From Pseudomonadota bacterium (lineage in GTDB: Bacteria > Desulfobacterota > Desulfovibrionia > Desulfovibrionales > Desulfomicrobiaceae), in NCBI GenBank assembly GCA_018902545.1, contig JAHIQM010000011.1, positions 62,001 to 126,000 of the forward strand: a stretch of 64,000 bases of DNA, read 5' to 3'. Under the pieces are notes generated by a model. It did not search any database. It saw nothing but the letters and a program-made list of their open reading frames with translations, and had not been told where the DNA came from. The position numbers and the translations under genes were made by a program. Positions 18,332 through 27,404 of this stretch are shown here, piece by piece (the first letter of the stretch is position 1; every line of letters begins with the position of its first letter).

Positions 18332-18365
18332 GAGGGCGGATGACTTGAGTCAACCGTCCTCTTTT
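18332..18365 (+). terminator. Rho-independent terminator displaced from desulforedoxin
   Basis: GAGGGCGG-A-TGACT pairs with AGTCA-A-CCGTCCTC with a two-base loop and is followed by four T. It is 196 bases after the desulforedoxin stop, on the far side of the repeat at 18146-18320. Confidence 0.75.
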
Positions 18366-18520
18366 CTTGCATGATGAAGATGGGCACGACGATTTTATTA
18401 AGCAAACGCCAACGGAAGTCGGCAAAATGCGAATGAGCGTATCTGCACGTCTTCGACACTGTGAGTGGTACCGGCCGACTATGTGACATAGAATGGTACA
18501 ACCATCAGCAGCCACATTCA

Positions 18521-18655
18521 TGACGCCACTGCAAAAAGTCGCGAAAGAACCTGAATGTCATTCCCGCGAAGGCGGGAATCCGTTCTTTTCAGATAGTTAA
18601 AAAAGGCATGGATCCCCTTCTTCAAGGGGATGACGACTTTTTGCAGTGACGTCAT
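18521..18655. repeat. MITE-like palindromic repeat, copy 3
   Basis: Left end TGACGCCACTGCAAAAAGTC and right end GACTTTTTGCAGTGACGTCA are near-perfect inverted repeats. The interior has its own small palindromes (TTCCCGCGAAGGCGGGAA and CCCCTTCTTCAAGGGG). Best-preserved copy in the window. Confidence 0.88.
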
Positions 18656-18763
18656 TCACGGCGGGGCAAAAAAAGCCTGACGAGTTTTAGGCCGAAAAAG
18701 TGTTGGCAGTGAGAAGGGCAGGTGCGATAAGTGGAAATTATTACACTGAAGAAACGAGCAAAC

Positions 18764-19327
18764 ATGTCCAAACAAACTGCGCCACTTCTCTTGTTTTTCC
18801 GGGAATTATTCAAAAATCCGCATGCGGTGGGAGCTATCTTGCCGAGCGCGCAAAAACTCGCACAACGGATGGCGGCGTGGTTGCCGCCGGGAGAAGGTCT
18901 GGTCGTCGAATTGGGCGCAGGAACCGGAATCGTCACGCAAGCGTTGCATGCACGAATGAACAAAGTGGAACAGCTGTGGGTTGTGGAGCGCTCGACGGAT
19001 TTTGCCATCCATCTAAAAATTAAATTTCCTGAAGCGAACATCGTGTGTGGAGACGCTTCCGATTTATCTGTCCTTATTCCCGCGCGTCCGGTTGATATTA
19101 TTATTTCATGCCTGCCGTTCCGTTCGTTTTCCGAAAGAGAGATTCTCTGTATCACACGGCAGTGGCATTCCGTGCTTGCTCCCCAGGGAATAGTGGTCCA
19201 ATTCACGTACGCGTTGAATGGTTCCGACAAGTTTCTCAAGTATGGTTTTTACGAACATGCGTATGAATATGTCTGGCGCAACATCCCCCCCGCACGGGTG
19301 CAGGTGCTCAAAGCTTTCCGCACATAA
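18764..19327 (+). CDS. SAM-dependent methyltransferase, phospholipid N-methyltransferase-like
   Basis: A 187-residue protein. FFRELFKNPHAVGAILPSAQKLAQRMA is followed by VVELGAGTGIVTQAL (SAM motif I) and an acidic ERSTDF end of strand 2. The SCLPFRSF segment and the N-terminal AVGAILPS are features of the Rhodobacter-type PmtA family, which methylates phosphatidylethanolamine. The start ATG at 18764 is preceded by only a weak ribosome site (GAAACGAG). It may alter membrane lipids, in keeping with the cardiolipin synthase and oleate hydratase nearby. Confidence 0.78.
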   Translation: MSKQTAPLLLFFRELFKNPHAVGAILPSAQKLAQRMAAWLPPGEGLVVELGAGTGIVTQALHARMNKVEQLWVVERSTDFAIHLKIKFPEANIVCGDASDLSVLIPARPVDIIISCLPFRSFSEREILCITRQWHSVLAPQGIVVQFTYALNGSDKFLKYGFYEHAYEYVWRNIPPARVQVLKAFRT

Positions 19328-19424
19328 TTGCTCGAGCTTTCTGTGTGGGCTTCATGCGGTTTTTTTTGTCTGTTCCCGTATAGTCGAAACGTGAGGCGCC
19401 TTTCATTCATCCAGGAGGTTCACG

Positions 19425-20048
19425 ATGATACGCACCACAGGGTTTGCGATCTGCATTGCAACGATTCTTTTCGTGGGGTCGGGCCTCGCATGGAGCCAAT
19501 CGCAGCGGGCTGAATCGGCAGAAGTAAAAGCGGAGGCGCTCGAGCAAAGCTCATCGTCCGAGGGCGACCAGACTCACCCATCTCCTTCCGGGGTTATTAC
19601 CAAACCCGAAGCACAGGCGGTGGACCCGGCCGGGGAAATGCCTCTGGACGACGCGCTGACCTGTCTTGCACGAACCATCTATTGGGAGGCCCGAGGCGAA
19701 GAGACTGCGGGCATCGAAGCGATAGCCCATGTTGTCATGAACCGCCTTGGCCACGAAGGCTTTCCCGACACGATCTGCGAAGTTGTGATGCAAGGCTCGG
19801 AGCAAGGCGCTTGTCAGTTTTCATGGTGGTGCGATGGCCTCTCCGATGACGCGCAGGAGGAAGAAGCCTACTTTCTGGCCAAGGAAATAGCCCGAAAAAC
19901 CCTTAACAAACAATTGCAGGACAGAACTGGTGGTGCCTTATATTTCCATCGAAAAGACGTTACGCCCCAATGGTCTGCAGAATACTTAAGGACGGTCGTT
20001 ATCGGGAGGCATATATTCTACAAGCCTGACGACGGTGCGGCAAAATAG
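19425..20048 (+). CDS. Cell wall hydrolase, SleB-like, secreted
   Basis: A 207-residue protein with a signal peptide (about residues 1-23, ends GSGLAWSQS), a low-complexity linker to about 75, then the SleB/Hydrolase_2 domain. Motifs include CLARTIYWEARGEE (catalytic Glu region), AHVVMNRLGHEGFPDTICEVV and CQFSWWCDG. It would cleave peptidoglycan as a lytic transglycosylase or amidase in the periplasm. CCAGGAGG precedes the ATG. It is not a sporulation gene here; many Gram-negatives carry this family. Confidence 0.88.
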   Translation: MIRTTGFAICIATILFVGSGLAWSQSQRAESAEVKAEALEQSSSSEGDQTHPSPSGVITKPEAQAVDPAGEMPLDDALTCLARTIYWEARGEETAGIEAIAHVVMNRLGHEGFPDTICEVVMQGSEQGACQFSWWCDGLSDDAQEEEAYFLAKEIARKTLNKQLQDRTGGALYFHRKDVTPQWSAEYLRTVVIGRHIFYKPDDGAAK

Positions 20049-20185
20049 TCATCCTGAATGCCTGTCTAGGACTACGTGAATTCGAGCATCCAGATCGTCA
20101 TATTTAACAATTACATATAATCTGACGGCCTTCATTGACGGCTTCTTTCGTATCTCCTCCGGATTAATATTTATTTTATCCGTAT

Positions 20186-20242
20186 AATCAGCGTGTTAAT
20201 TTCTGCTAGGCAGCATCCTTATGCTGCTGGCACGCTCATTGC
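20186..20242 (+). promoter_or_regulatory. Sigma54 promoter with IHF site, upstream of radical-SAM gene
   Basis: GGCACGCTCATTGC at 20229-20242, preceded by T, is a perfect -24/-12 element. AATCAGCGTGTTA at 20186-20198 is a perfect IHF consensus 31 bases upstream. The start codon is 43 bases downstream. The stretch TGACGGCTTCTTT...TATAATCAGC also appears upstream of the promoter at 40405. Confidence 0.82.
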
Positions 20243-20284
20243 GAAGCTCCGCGTGTCTATACACAGCTTTTCCGGAGCACTTTC

Positions 20285-21793
20285 ATGAAGATTCTTCTTC
20301 TCTATCCGCACTATCCAGACACGTTCTGGAGCTTCCGGTACGCCATGAAATTTATCGGGAGAAAGGCAAGTTTCCCGCCCTTGGGCCTGCTGACCGTGGC
20401 TGCAATGCTCCCTGCCGAATGGGAAAAAAAGCTCGTCGATATGAATGTCCGGTCCCTGTCCGATGATGATCTGGAATGGGCGGATTACGTCTTCATCAGC
20501 GCCATGACCATCCAGCGGGAATCGGTTCTGGAGGTCCTCTCCCGATGCCGTTCGCTCGGAGTCAAAACCGTCGCCGGTGGCCCATTGTTTACCAGTGCCC
20601 CAGACGATTTTCCGGAAGTTGACCACCTAGTGTTGGGTGAAGCGGAAGTCACTCTGGCTCAATTTATCCATGATCTGCAAACAGACTCTGCCCGCCACCT
20701 TTACATGAACGAGCAAAGGGCAAACTTGAGCTCGACTCCTTTGCCGCTCTGGGAGTTGATCGACGTCAAAAATTATGCGTCCATGAATATCCAGTATTCA
20801 CGAGGTTGTCCTTTTGACTGCGAGTTTTGTGACATCACCGCCTTGTTCGGGCGCATATCCCGATCCAAAGAGGTGCAGCAGCTCCTCGACGAACTTGAAC
20901 GCCTCCGTGTTCAGGGATGGCGCGGGGCGGTCTTTGTGGTTGATGACAATTTCATCGGCGATCGCGTCAAATTGAAGCAGATAATCCTGCCGGCGCTGAT
21001 AAAATGGATGGATGAGCATGAATATCCGTTTAATTTCTATACCGAGGCGTCCATCAATCTTGCCGATGACAGCCAATTGATGGAACTCATGGTCAGGGCC
21101 GGCTTCAAAGAGGTCTTCATTGGCATTGAAACTCCCAATGAGGAGGGTTTGGCCGAGAGCGGCAAAGTCCAAAACAGGCACCGCGATCTGCTTGCCTCGG
21201 TTCATCGGATTCAACTGGCCGGACTGCAGGTGCAGGGCGGCTTCATCGTTGGGTTCGACAGCGACCCGCCCGCAATTTTTGAAATGCAGATCAAATTTAT
21301 TGAAGAGAGCGGCATCGTGACAGCGATGGTCGGACTCCTGACCGCCTTGCGAGGTACCCGGCTTTACCAGCGCCTGAACCGGGAAGGACGATTGGTTGGA
21401 GAGCCGAGCGGAAACAACACGGCTATCGCCCTCAATTTCACGCCCCATATGGATGCTGCAGCACTCATCAGCGGCTACCAGTCGATCCTGAATACCATAT
21501 ATTCACCCAAAAATTTTTATCAGCGCGCACTCAGATTCATGAAAATTTATGATCCACTGTATTTTGGAAAATTTCATTATCAATATGGCTATATTGGAGC
21601 TTTTTTCAAATCAATTTTGTATCTTGGTATACTAGGAAAAGAAAGATATTATTATTGGAAACTCATTTTTTGGACAATAATGAAGAAACCAAAACTATTT
21701 CCTTTGGCAGTCACATATTCAATTTATGGATTTCATTTCAGAAAAATAGCAGAAGAAATTAACGGTCCGTCTGAAATTGTTCTTGGCAAGTGA
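20285..21793 (+). CDS. B12-binding-domain radical SAM enzyme
   Basis: A 502-residue protein. The N-terminal about 130 residues look like a cobalamin-binding fold (KILLLYPHYPDTFWSF, VAGGPLFTS). The radical SAM cluster motif is SRGCPFDCEFCD, with Cys175, Cys179 and Cys182. The C-terminal part resembles the DUF4070 tail of this subfamily, which includes hopanoid C-2 methylases (HpnP), but that function cannot be asserted. The last about 90 codons are strikingly A+T-rich compared with the rest. It is the first gene behind a sigma54 promoter; no coding partner follows closely. Confidence 0.85.
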   Translation: MKILLLYPHYPDTFWSFRYAMKFIGRKASFPPLGLLTVAAMLPAEWEKKLVDMNVRSLSDDDLEWADYVFISAMTIQRESVLEVLSRCRSLGVKTVAGGPLFTSAPDDFPEVDHLVLGEAEVTLAQFIHDLQTDSARHLYMNEQRANLSSTPLPLWELIDVKNYASMNIQYSRGCPFDCEFCDITALFGRISRSKEVQQLLDELERLRVQGWRGAVFVVDDNFIGDRVKLKQIILPALIKWMDEHEYPFNFYTEASINLADDSQLMELMVRAGFKEVFIGIETPNEEGLAESGKVQNRHRDLLASVHRIQLAGLQVQGGFIVGFDSDPPAIFEMQIKFIEESGIVTAMVGLLTALRGTRLYQRLNREGRLVGEPSGNNTAIALNFTPHMDAAALISGYQSILNTIYSPKNFYQRALRFMKIYDPLYFGKFHYQYGYIGAFFKSILYLGILGKERYYYWKLIFWTIMKKPKLFPLAVTYSIYGFHFRKIAEEINGPSEIVLGK

Positions 21794-22060
21794 TATCACT
21801 TTATTTTTTAGGTGCGATAAGAAAAAATAAATGGTTAGATCGTTAATATTTGATTATTCTATTTGACGATTTTCAGAAAGCGCACGCGGCAAGGCAGGAT
21901 TGATGATCATAAAATGATGATCGACCGCGAACACAAGGTCTCAATCAAGTGGCAGGTCAGATTAACCCGGCCAGTCGCCTTTTAAGACCTCGTCTCTTGT
22001 TCGTGAGCCTCGAATCCCTCTCGCAGATCTCGGCGCCACCTCATGCCTTGAAAAAATCCG
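21794..22060. other. Non-coding stretch after the radical-SAM gene
   Basis: A+T-rich at the start, then mixed sequence. The 12-mer AGGTGCGATAAG at about 21810 recurs at 18720, in front of the methyltransferase. I see no gene, RNA or terminator. The remainder up to 22363 is promoter region, described separately. Confidence 0.5.
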
Positions 22061-22204
22061 CGATATTCCGCGTAACCTTTAGATGTTGAAGATTCTGTTG
22101 ACAGTTATTCCTCCTCGCCGTCGCTTTCTCCCACGCATTTTCATCATGGAGTCGGTCTGTTGCACACAGAACTGCTCAATTTTCCCATTCGGCACGCACT
22201 TTGC
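22061..22204 (+). promoter_or_regulatory. Sigma54 promoter and upstream activator box of the sulfur operon
   Basis: GGCACGCACTTTGC at 22191-22204 is a perfect -24/-12 element. A box CGATATTCCGCGTAACC ends at 22077, exactly 114 bases before the -24 GG. The same box with the same 114-base spacing occurs before the hemerythrin gene (62584-62600 to 62714). TCTGT-N5-ACAGA near 22157 is an additional dyad. A weak IHF-like match is at 22150-22162. Confidence 0.8.
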
Positions 22205-22363
22205 GGTATGAACTCCTGACAAAGAGGAAGATCAAGATCGCTGGGGCGATTCACGTCAAGACTGCATCGTGTTCATGATGATCCCGTAGACTCTGCCAAA
22301 TAACGTTACGTTATCGCATGGGTTTCCCGTGGATTGAAGAAACAGAGAACAATGGAGATAGCC

Positions 22364-23188
22364 ATGAGTATGTTGAGCACCAAAGACGGAACAGAAATCT
22401 ACTACAAAGACTGGGGTGCCGGACAGCCTGTGGTGTTCAGCCACGGTTGGCCCCTCAATTCCGATAGTTGGGAAGCGCAGATGTTGTTTCTGGCCTCCCA
22501 CGGTTTTAGGTGCATCGCCCATGACCGGCGCGGCCATGGGCGCTCGAGCCAGCCGTGGGGTGGAAATGACATGAACACCTATGCCGACGACCTCGCGGAA
22601 CTGATGGAGTCGCTTGATCTGGAGTCAGCCGCCCTTATCGGTTTTTCGGCAGGCGGGGGAGAGATAACTCGCTACATTGGCCGTTATAGCACGCAGCGTG
22701 TGTCCAAGGCCGCTTTGATTGCCGCCGTCCCGCCACTTATGCTGAAAACTTCGGCCAATCCGGAGGGGTTGCCGATGGAGACGTTCGACGAGGTTCGCAA
22801 GGGATCCATTGTCGACCGCTCGCAGTTTTACAAGGAACTTGCCGGTGGTCCTTTTTTCGGAGCCAACAGGCCTGGCGCCAGTGTTTCGCAAGGCATGATC
22901 GATTCGTTCTGGCTGCAGGGAATGCTGGCTGGGCACAAGAATACTTTCGACTGCATCAAGGCGTTCTCCGAAACCGACTTCACCGAAGATCTCAAGAAAT
23001 TTGATGTGCCGACGCTCATCGTGCACGGCGACGACGACCAGATCGTGCCAATCGGAGCAGCGGCTATCCGTGCTTCGACCCTGGTCAAGGGATCTGTCCT
23101 GAAAATTTACGAGGGCGCTCCCCATGGTCTCGCCTACACGCACAAAGACCGACTCAATGCCGACCTGCTGGCATTTTTGAAGGCGTGA
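22364..23188 (+). CDS. Non-heme haloperoxidase-type alpha/beta hydrolase
   Basis: A 274-residue alpha/beta hydrolase. Ser95 lies in the elbow IGFSAGG, the acid is in [10 protein letters not shown], and His is in [24 protein letters not shown] and [13 protein letters not shown] are characteristic of the chloroperoxidase/arylesterase group, which hydrolyses esters and forms peracids from H2O2. The ATG at 22364 follows GGAGATAG; another ATG four codons upstream is less well placed. It is the first gene of the run expressed from the sigma54 promoter at 22191. Physiological substrate unknown. Confidence 0.88.
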   Translation: MSMLSTKDGTEIYYKDWGAGQPVVFSHGWPLNSDSWEAQMLFLASHGFRCIAHDRRGHGRSSQPWGGNDMNTYADDLAELMESLDLESAALIGFSAGGGEITRYIGRYSTQRVSKAALIAAVPPLMLKTSANPEGLPMETFDEVRKGSIVDRSQFYKELAGGPFFGANRPGASVSQGMIDSFWLQGMLAGHKNTFDCIKAFSETDFTEDLKKFDVPTLIVHGDDDQIVPIGAAAIRASTLVKGSVLKIYEGAPHGLAYTHKDRLNADLLAFLKA

Positions 23189-23412
23189 TGCCGACCAGAG
23201 AAGTGGCATGTCATGAATCGAAAGGAAGAGATGCGGGCAGCGTGGACGCCAAAGATCATGTGGCTTTTATCGCCGCGGCGCAGACACGGCAGTGGGACAG
23301 GGGATAATCCGTTCGGACTTATGCATGAGGCGAGGCGGGTTGATGTACTGATGCGGGGCGTTCGGCATGCATGAAATCCGACGTCCAACGACAACAACAA
23401 GGGAGAATAATC

Positions 23413-24036
23413 ATGAACTACGACAGCTTGAATTGTGAATTTCTACAGGTTTTGCCTTTTTTGCCCTACGCGGAAAACGCGTTGGAGCCCGTAATTTCCG
23501 CGAAGACGATCAGTTTTCATTACGGCAAGCATCACAAGGGCTATGTCGACACCCTCAAAAAGTTGGTGGCCGGAACGCGGTTTGAGGACATGCCCTTGGA
23601 GAAGATCATGAGCGAGACAGACGGCAAGAGCGACAGCACCGCCATCTTCAATAACGCGGCGCAAGCATGGAACCACACCTTCTACTGGCAAAGCCTGAGA
23701 CCGAAGGGTGGCAGCGAGCCGACCGATGTGTTGCAGAAGAAGATCGAGGTATCCTTCGGTTCCCTCGATGCCTGCAAGAAAGAACTTGCGACCGCGGCCA
23801 TGGCGCAATTCGGCAGCGGGTGGGTATGGCTTGTGCTGGACAGTGACATGCTCAAGGTTGTCAAGACCGCAAACGCGGGGGTGCCCATGACCATGAGCAT
23901 GAAGCCGCTGTTGACCATCGATGTGTGGGAGCACGCCTACTATCTGGATTACCAGAACCTGCGCGCGGACTATGTGAAGGCTGTGCTGGACACGTTGATC
24001 AATTGGGAATTTGTGGCGGAGAATCTCGGCTGCTGA
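23413..24036 (+). CDS. sodB: Superoxide dismutase, Fe/Mn family (probably Fe)
   Basis: A 207-residue enzyme converting superoxide to H2O2 and O2. Metal ligands are His36 (FHYGKHH), His88 (NHTFYW), Asp170 and His174 (DVWEHAYY). The Tyr-containing NHTFYW and FGSGW segments fit the iron form, but metal choice is inference. There is no signal peptide, so it is cytoplasmic. The ATG at 23413 follows AAGGGAGA. It sits between the haloperoxidase and persulfide dioxygenase genes, placing superoxide removal within the sulfur-oxidation run. Confidence 0.93.
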   Translation: MNYDSLNCEFLQVLPFLPYAENALEPVISAKTISFHYGKHHKGYVDTLKKLVAGTRFEDMPLEKIMSETDGKSDSTAIFNNAAQAWNHTFYWQSLRPKGGSEPTDVLQKKIEVSFGSLDACKKELATAAMAQFGSGWVWLVLDSDMLKVVKTANAGVPMTMSMKPLLTIDVWEHAYYLDYQNLRADYVKAVLDTLINWEFVAENLGC

Positions 24037-24121
24037 CCTTCACACGGCCACAAAAGAAGAAGGTAAGATGAACTGATATAAAAATGATCATTCAACATGA
24101 ATCATAAGAACAGGAATCCTT

Positions 24122-25534
24122 ATGGCACTCATTTTTGAACGCATACACACCGATGGAATTGCCGAGCTTTCCTATCTGGTCGGCGATGATTCCAAAGGCG
24201 TAGCCGCAGTGTTCGATCCACGTCCGGATGTTGACTGCTACCTGCAGCTCGCCCGCGAGAAAAAGGTATCAATTACGCACATTTTTGAAACACACATCCA
24301 TGTCGATTTCGTCAGCGGTGCGCGAGAACTATGTGCGCGTCTCAAGTCAGCGAAAATATACCTCAGTCACGAAGGAGGCGCGCGCTACGGCTTCGACCAT
24401 GAGGGGGTCACAGATGGAGATGTCTTTGAACTTGGTTCCGCTCTCATTACCGCTCGACACACGCCCGGCCACTCGCCAGAGCACATGGCATATCTGCTAT
24501 CGGAAAAGGAGCATCCGGACGCACCGTGGGGGGTACTCACCGGGGACTCGCTCTTTGTCAATTCCGCCGGGCGCTCCGACCTCCTCGGCAGTAGCCAGGC
24601 TAAAGAGCTGGCCGAAAAACTGTTCCATACGCTGAACGATTTTTACCTGAAGCTCAACGATGGCGTCATTATCTACCCGACGCATGGTCAGGGATCGCCC
24701 TGCGGGGAGGACATCGGCGACCGGCTCAGCAGCACCATTGGTTATGAACGGCGCTTCAATGCGTTCCTCCAGTTTAACAATGCCACAAGTTTCACCGAGC
24801 ACACGCTCACCGACGCGGCGCCGATCCCTACCTATTATCCGTTGATGGAGACTCTGAACACCAAGGGGCCCATGGTGCTCGGCAACCTGCCGCCAGTGCC
24901 CGGACTTCCTCCCAAATTCTTTCAGGAAGCCATTGAGGGCAACGACAACGTTCTCATCGATACCCGCATGATGCTCGGATTTGGTGGAGGGCATATCAAG
25001 GGAGCGCTCAGCATCGGCGGCTTGCCCGTACTCTCCATCTGGGCCGGCTGGTTGCTGGACCCCGACCAACCCATCCTGCTCGTCCTCGATTCCGATGATA
25101 TGCTCGAAACAATCGTCCGCTATTTTGTCCGTACGGGCTACACCAAGTTCGCCGGCTACCTTGTCGGCGGCATGACTGCATGGAACAACGCCGGACTGCC
25201 GCTGGAATCGGTCGGGCAAACGACAGTCCACGAAATCAAAAACGAAGGCCAAGAACTGCAGGTTCTCGATGTACGCGCACCGAGCGAATGGAAAGAAGGC
25301 CACATCCCCAATGCCCGCCATATTTTCCTGGGCGAATTGCGCGAACAACTCGGCACGTTGGACAAGGCCAAGCCGACCGCCGTCTATTGCGACAGCGGGT
25401 ATCGTGCGAGCATCGCGACGAGCATTTTGCAGCAGCACGGGTTCGGCGGCGTCTGCAACATTCCCGGAAGCTGGCAAGCATGGGAAAATGCGGGATACCC
25501 GGTCGAAAAAGAGATCGAGAAGGAGAAGAAATAA
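24122..25534 (+). CDS. Persulfide dioxygenase-rhodanese fusion
   Basis: A 470-residue protein. Residues about 1-235 are a metallo-beta-lactamase fold of the ETHE1/persulfide dioxygenase type (FETHIHVDFVSGAREL, RHTPGHSPEH, LTGDSLFVNSAGRSDL). Two rhodanese-like domains follow. The first (about 270-365) lacks a Cys (LLVLDSDDM at the loop). The second has Cys423 in VYCDSGYRAS. The family oxidises glutathione or CoA persulfide to sulfite with O2; the rhodanese can move sulfane sulfur. The two-base gap to the next permease gene shows operon structure. Resembles CstB-like architectures. Confidence 0.9.
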   Translation: MALIFERIHTDGIAELSYLVGDDSKGVAAVFDPRPDVDCYLQLAREKKVSITHIFETHIHVDFVSGARELCARLKSAKIYLSHEGGARYGFDHEGVTDGDVFELGSALITARHTPGHSPEHMAYLLSEKEHPDAPWGVLTGDSLFVNSAGRSDLLGSSQAKELAEKLFHTLNDFYLKLNDGVIIYPTHGQGSPCGEDIGDRLSSTIGYERRFNAFLQFNNATSFTEHTLTDAAPIPTYYPLMETLNTKGPMVLGNLPPVPGLPPKFFQEAIEGNDNVLIDTRMMLGFGGGHIKGALSIGGLPVLSIWAGWLLDPDQPILLVLDSDDMLETIVRYFVRTGYTKFAGYLVGGMTAWNNAGLPLESVGQTTVHEIKNEGQELQVLDVRAPSEWKEGHIPNARHIFLGELREQLGTLDKAKPTAVYCDSGYRASIATSILQQHGFGGVCNIPGSWQAWENAGYPVEKEIEKEKK

Positions 25535-25536
25535 TC

Positions 25537-26160
25537 GTGAACACGAACATGCTTTCTCCCGGTCACTTGATTTCAAGGTGCGCCGCGTATTTCATCGGCA
25601 GCCTCCTGTTCATAGGCGTCGCAGCCGATGCGGGGGCGAGCGTGGATGCGCTTGATTATCCGGGACCGGCCTGGTCACCCTATCTTGTCGGCGCTGCCAT
25701 TGGAGTGCTTTCCTGGCTAACCTTTTACTTTTCCAACAAGACCATTGGGGCCTCCTCCTTTTACGCGCAGCTCGCGGGTTTTCTCGGTAAACTCATCGCG
25801 CCCCGCCACATGGCCTCGCTCACATATTTCAAAGACAACCCGCCGCGCGTGAGTTGGGGATTCGTCTTCGTGGTCGCAACCATTGTGGGCGGCGCCATTG
25901 CCGCCCTGACGGGCGGCGAGTTCGCCAATGAATGGCTGCCGCCCATATGGGAGGCACGCTTCGGCGACAGTGTTGCATTGCGTGCGGCCATCGCCTTTCC
26001 CGGCGGTATGCTGATGGCCTTTGGGGCGCGTCTGGCCGGAGGTTGCACCAGCGGCCACGGCATCAGCGGAACCCTTCAGCTCAACATGGCTTCGTGGATT
26101 GCAGTGATTTGCATTTTCGTTGGTGGTGTCGCCGTGGCCCTGCCGCTTTTTAAACTGTGA
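25537..26160 (+). CDS. YeeE/YedE-type sulfur-compound permease, first half
   Basis: A 207-residue membrane protein with about five hydrophobic segments. The signature is LAGGCTSGHGISGTLQL, the conserved Cys-containing motif of the sulf_transp family (thiosulfate uptake in E. coli YeeE). The start is GTG at 25537, two bases after the previous stop, with AGGAG upstream; an ATG four codons later is an alternative. Together with the next gene it makes a two-part permease. The presence next to persulfide dioxygenase implies transport of thiosulfate or sulfane sulfur. Confidence 0.85.
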   Translation: MNTNMLSPGHLISRCAAYFIGSLLFIGVAADAGASVDALDYPGPAWSPYLVGAAIGVLSWLTFYFSNKTIGASSFYAQLAGFLGKLIAPRHMASLTYFKDNPPRVSWGFVFVVATIVGGAIAALTGGEFANEWLPPIWEARFGDSVALRAAIAFPGGMLMAFGARLAGGCTSGHGISGTLQLNMASWIAVICIFVGGVAVALPLFKL

Positions 26161-26167
26161 GGTGCGT

Positions 26168-26761
26168 ATGATTGATCCCGGCAAAGCCGTAAAGCAATCG
26201 ACGGAAAAGTCCGCCCCACGTGTGGCCGCGGCTCCCACACTGATTGCCGGCGCGATGTTTGGTCTGGTGTTTGGCTTCCTTCTGCAGAAAGGGGGCGTTG
26301 GAAAATATAATGTGCTCATCGGCCAACTGCTTCTTCAGGACTGGACCGTCGTGAAGATCATGCTCACCGCAATTGTCGTCGGCATGATCGGCGTATTCCC
26401 GTTGCACCATTTCGCCAAAGTGAACCTGCATATCAAGCCGACCAGGATCGGTGCCAACATCATTGGTGGGCTTGTGTTCGGCGCTGGTTTTGCGTTGGTG
26501 GGCTATTGCCCTGGAACTGCTGCAGCTGCGCTGGGTCAGGGAAGTTGGGACGCGCTCTTTGGCATGGCCGGGCTTATCGTCGGTTCGTGGATTTTTGCCG
26601 AATTTTCGGGATTGACCAAACGAACAATAGAGAAATGGGGCGACCTTGGCAAAGTGTTGCTTTCCGATCTGTTGCCAGTGCCGCGCGGCGTGTTTGTGGT
26701 TGGTTTTGCATTGGCGCTCAGCGCAATACTTATGATTTTACAGCAATTCACAATCCGATGA
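26168..26761 (+). CDS. YeeE/YedE-type sulfur-compound permease, second half
   Basis: A 197-residue membrane protein with the second conserved motif LVGYCPGTAAAALGQG. The ATG at 26168 follows GAGGTG and lies 7 bases after the stop of the first half. Split YedE halves (often called PmpA/PmpB) next to persulfide dioxygenase or rhodanese genes are a known arrangement. Together the pair would form one channel for a reduced sulfur compound across the inner membrane. Confidence 0.85.
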   Translation: MIDPGKAVKQSTEKSAPRVAAAPTLIAGAMFGLVFGFLLQKGGVGKYNVLIGQLLLQDWTVVKIMLTAIVVGMIGVFPLHHFAKVNLHIKPTRIGANIIGGLVFGAGFALVGYCPGTAAAALGQGSWDALFGMAGLIVGSWIFAEFSGLTKRTIEKWGDLGKVLLSDLLPVPRGVFVVGFALALSAILMILQQFTIR

Positions 26762-26859
26762 CAACAAAATTGCTTTGCAGAAAGACTGAAAAGAATGCAC
26801 TTTAAATGTACAGTTATGCAAAAATCATAGATAATATTTGAATGTCATAGGAGATATCA

Positions 26860-27306
26860 ATGCATCCGTACAGAAATTTCATTTTGATGATCACTGTGTC
26901 TGCAACACTGATGTTTTTCTTGATGTACCTGAACAATTACCAGTTTAGCCATGTGTGGTTTAGCCAAACTCGATTTTTCATGACCTTCATCATGGCTGGC
27001 TCCATGGCGCTCGTCATGCTCTTCTTCATGCGCCATATGTACAAAGACAAGAAGGCAAATATAGCAATTGTTATTGGAAGCGTTGCACTTATGGGCTTAG
27101 GCTTTTTTTTGGTTCGCAGTCAGGCAACTGTAGGAGATGTCGCTTGGATGAAGGCGATGATTCCTCACCATTCGATAGCAATACTCACAAGTGAGCGCGC
27201 CAATATTAGTGATTTTCGTGTCAGAAAGCTTGCGGACGACATCATTGAAGCCCAGCGCCGAGAGATTGAGGAGATGGAAGTCCTGATCAAGGATATCGAT
27301 GATTAG
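26860..27306 (+). CDS. DUF305-like membrane protein
   Basis: A 148-residue protein with three hydrophobic helices in the first 85 residues (ILMITVSATLMFFLMYL, FFMTFIMAGSMALVMLFFM, IAIVIGSVALMGLGFFLV). The C-terminal segment WMKAMIPHHSIAILTSERA and the RREIEEME end match the DUF305 (ferritin-like, metal-associated) family. Its job is unknown; relatives are found in metal resistance and sulfur clusters. About 98 bases separate it from each neighbour, but all point the same way. Confidence 0.75.
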   Translation: MHPYRNFILMITVSATLMFFLMYLNNYQFSHVWFSQTRFFMTFIMAGSMALVMLFFMRHMYKDKKANIAIVIGSVALMGLGFFLVRSQATVGDVAWMKAMIPHHSIAILTSERANISDFRVRKLADDIIEAQRREIEEMEVLIKDIDD

Positions 27307-27404
27307 TCAACGAAAAACTCGCATCAGGTCTTAGCCGTCTACATTGTGAGAAGACCGCAAAGATTGAAATTAGAGCGTATGGTAAATTACTAAGGAGGTA
27401 TAGT

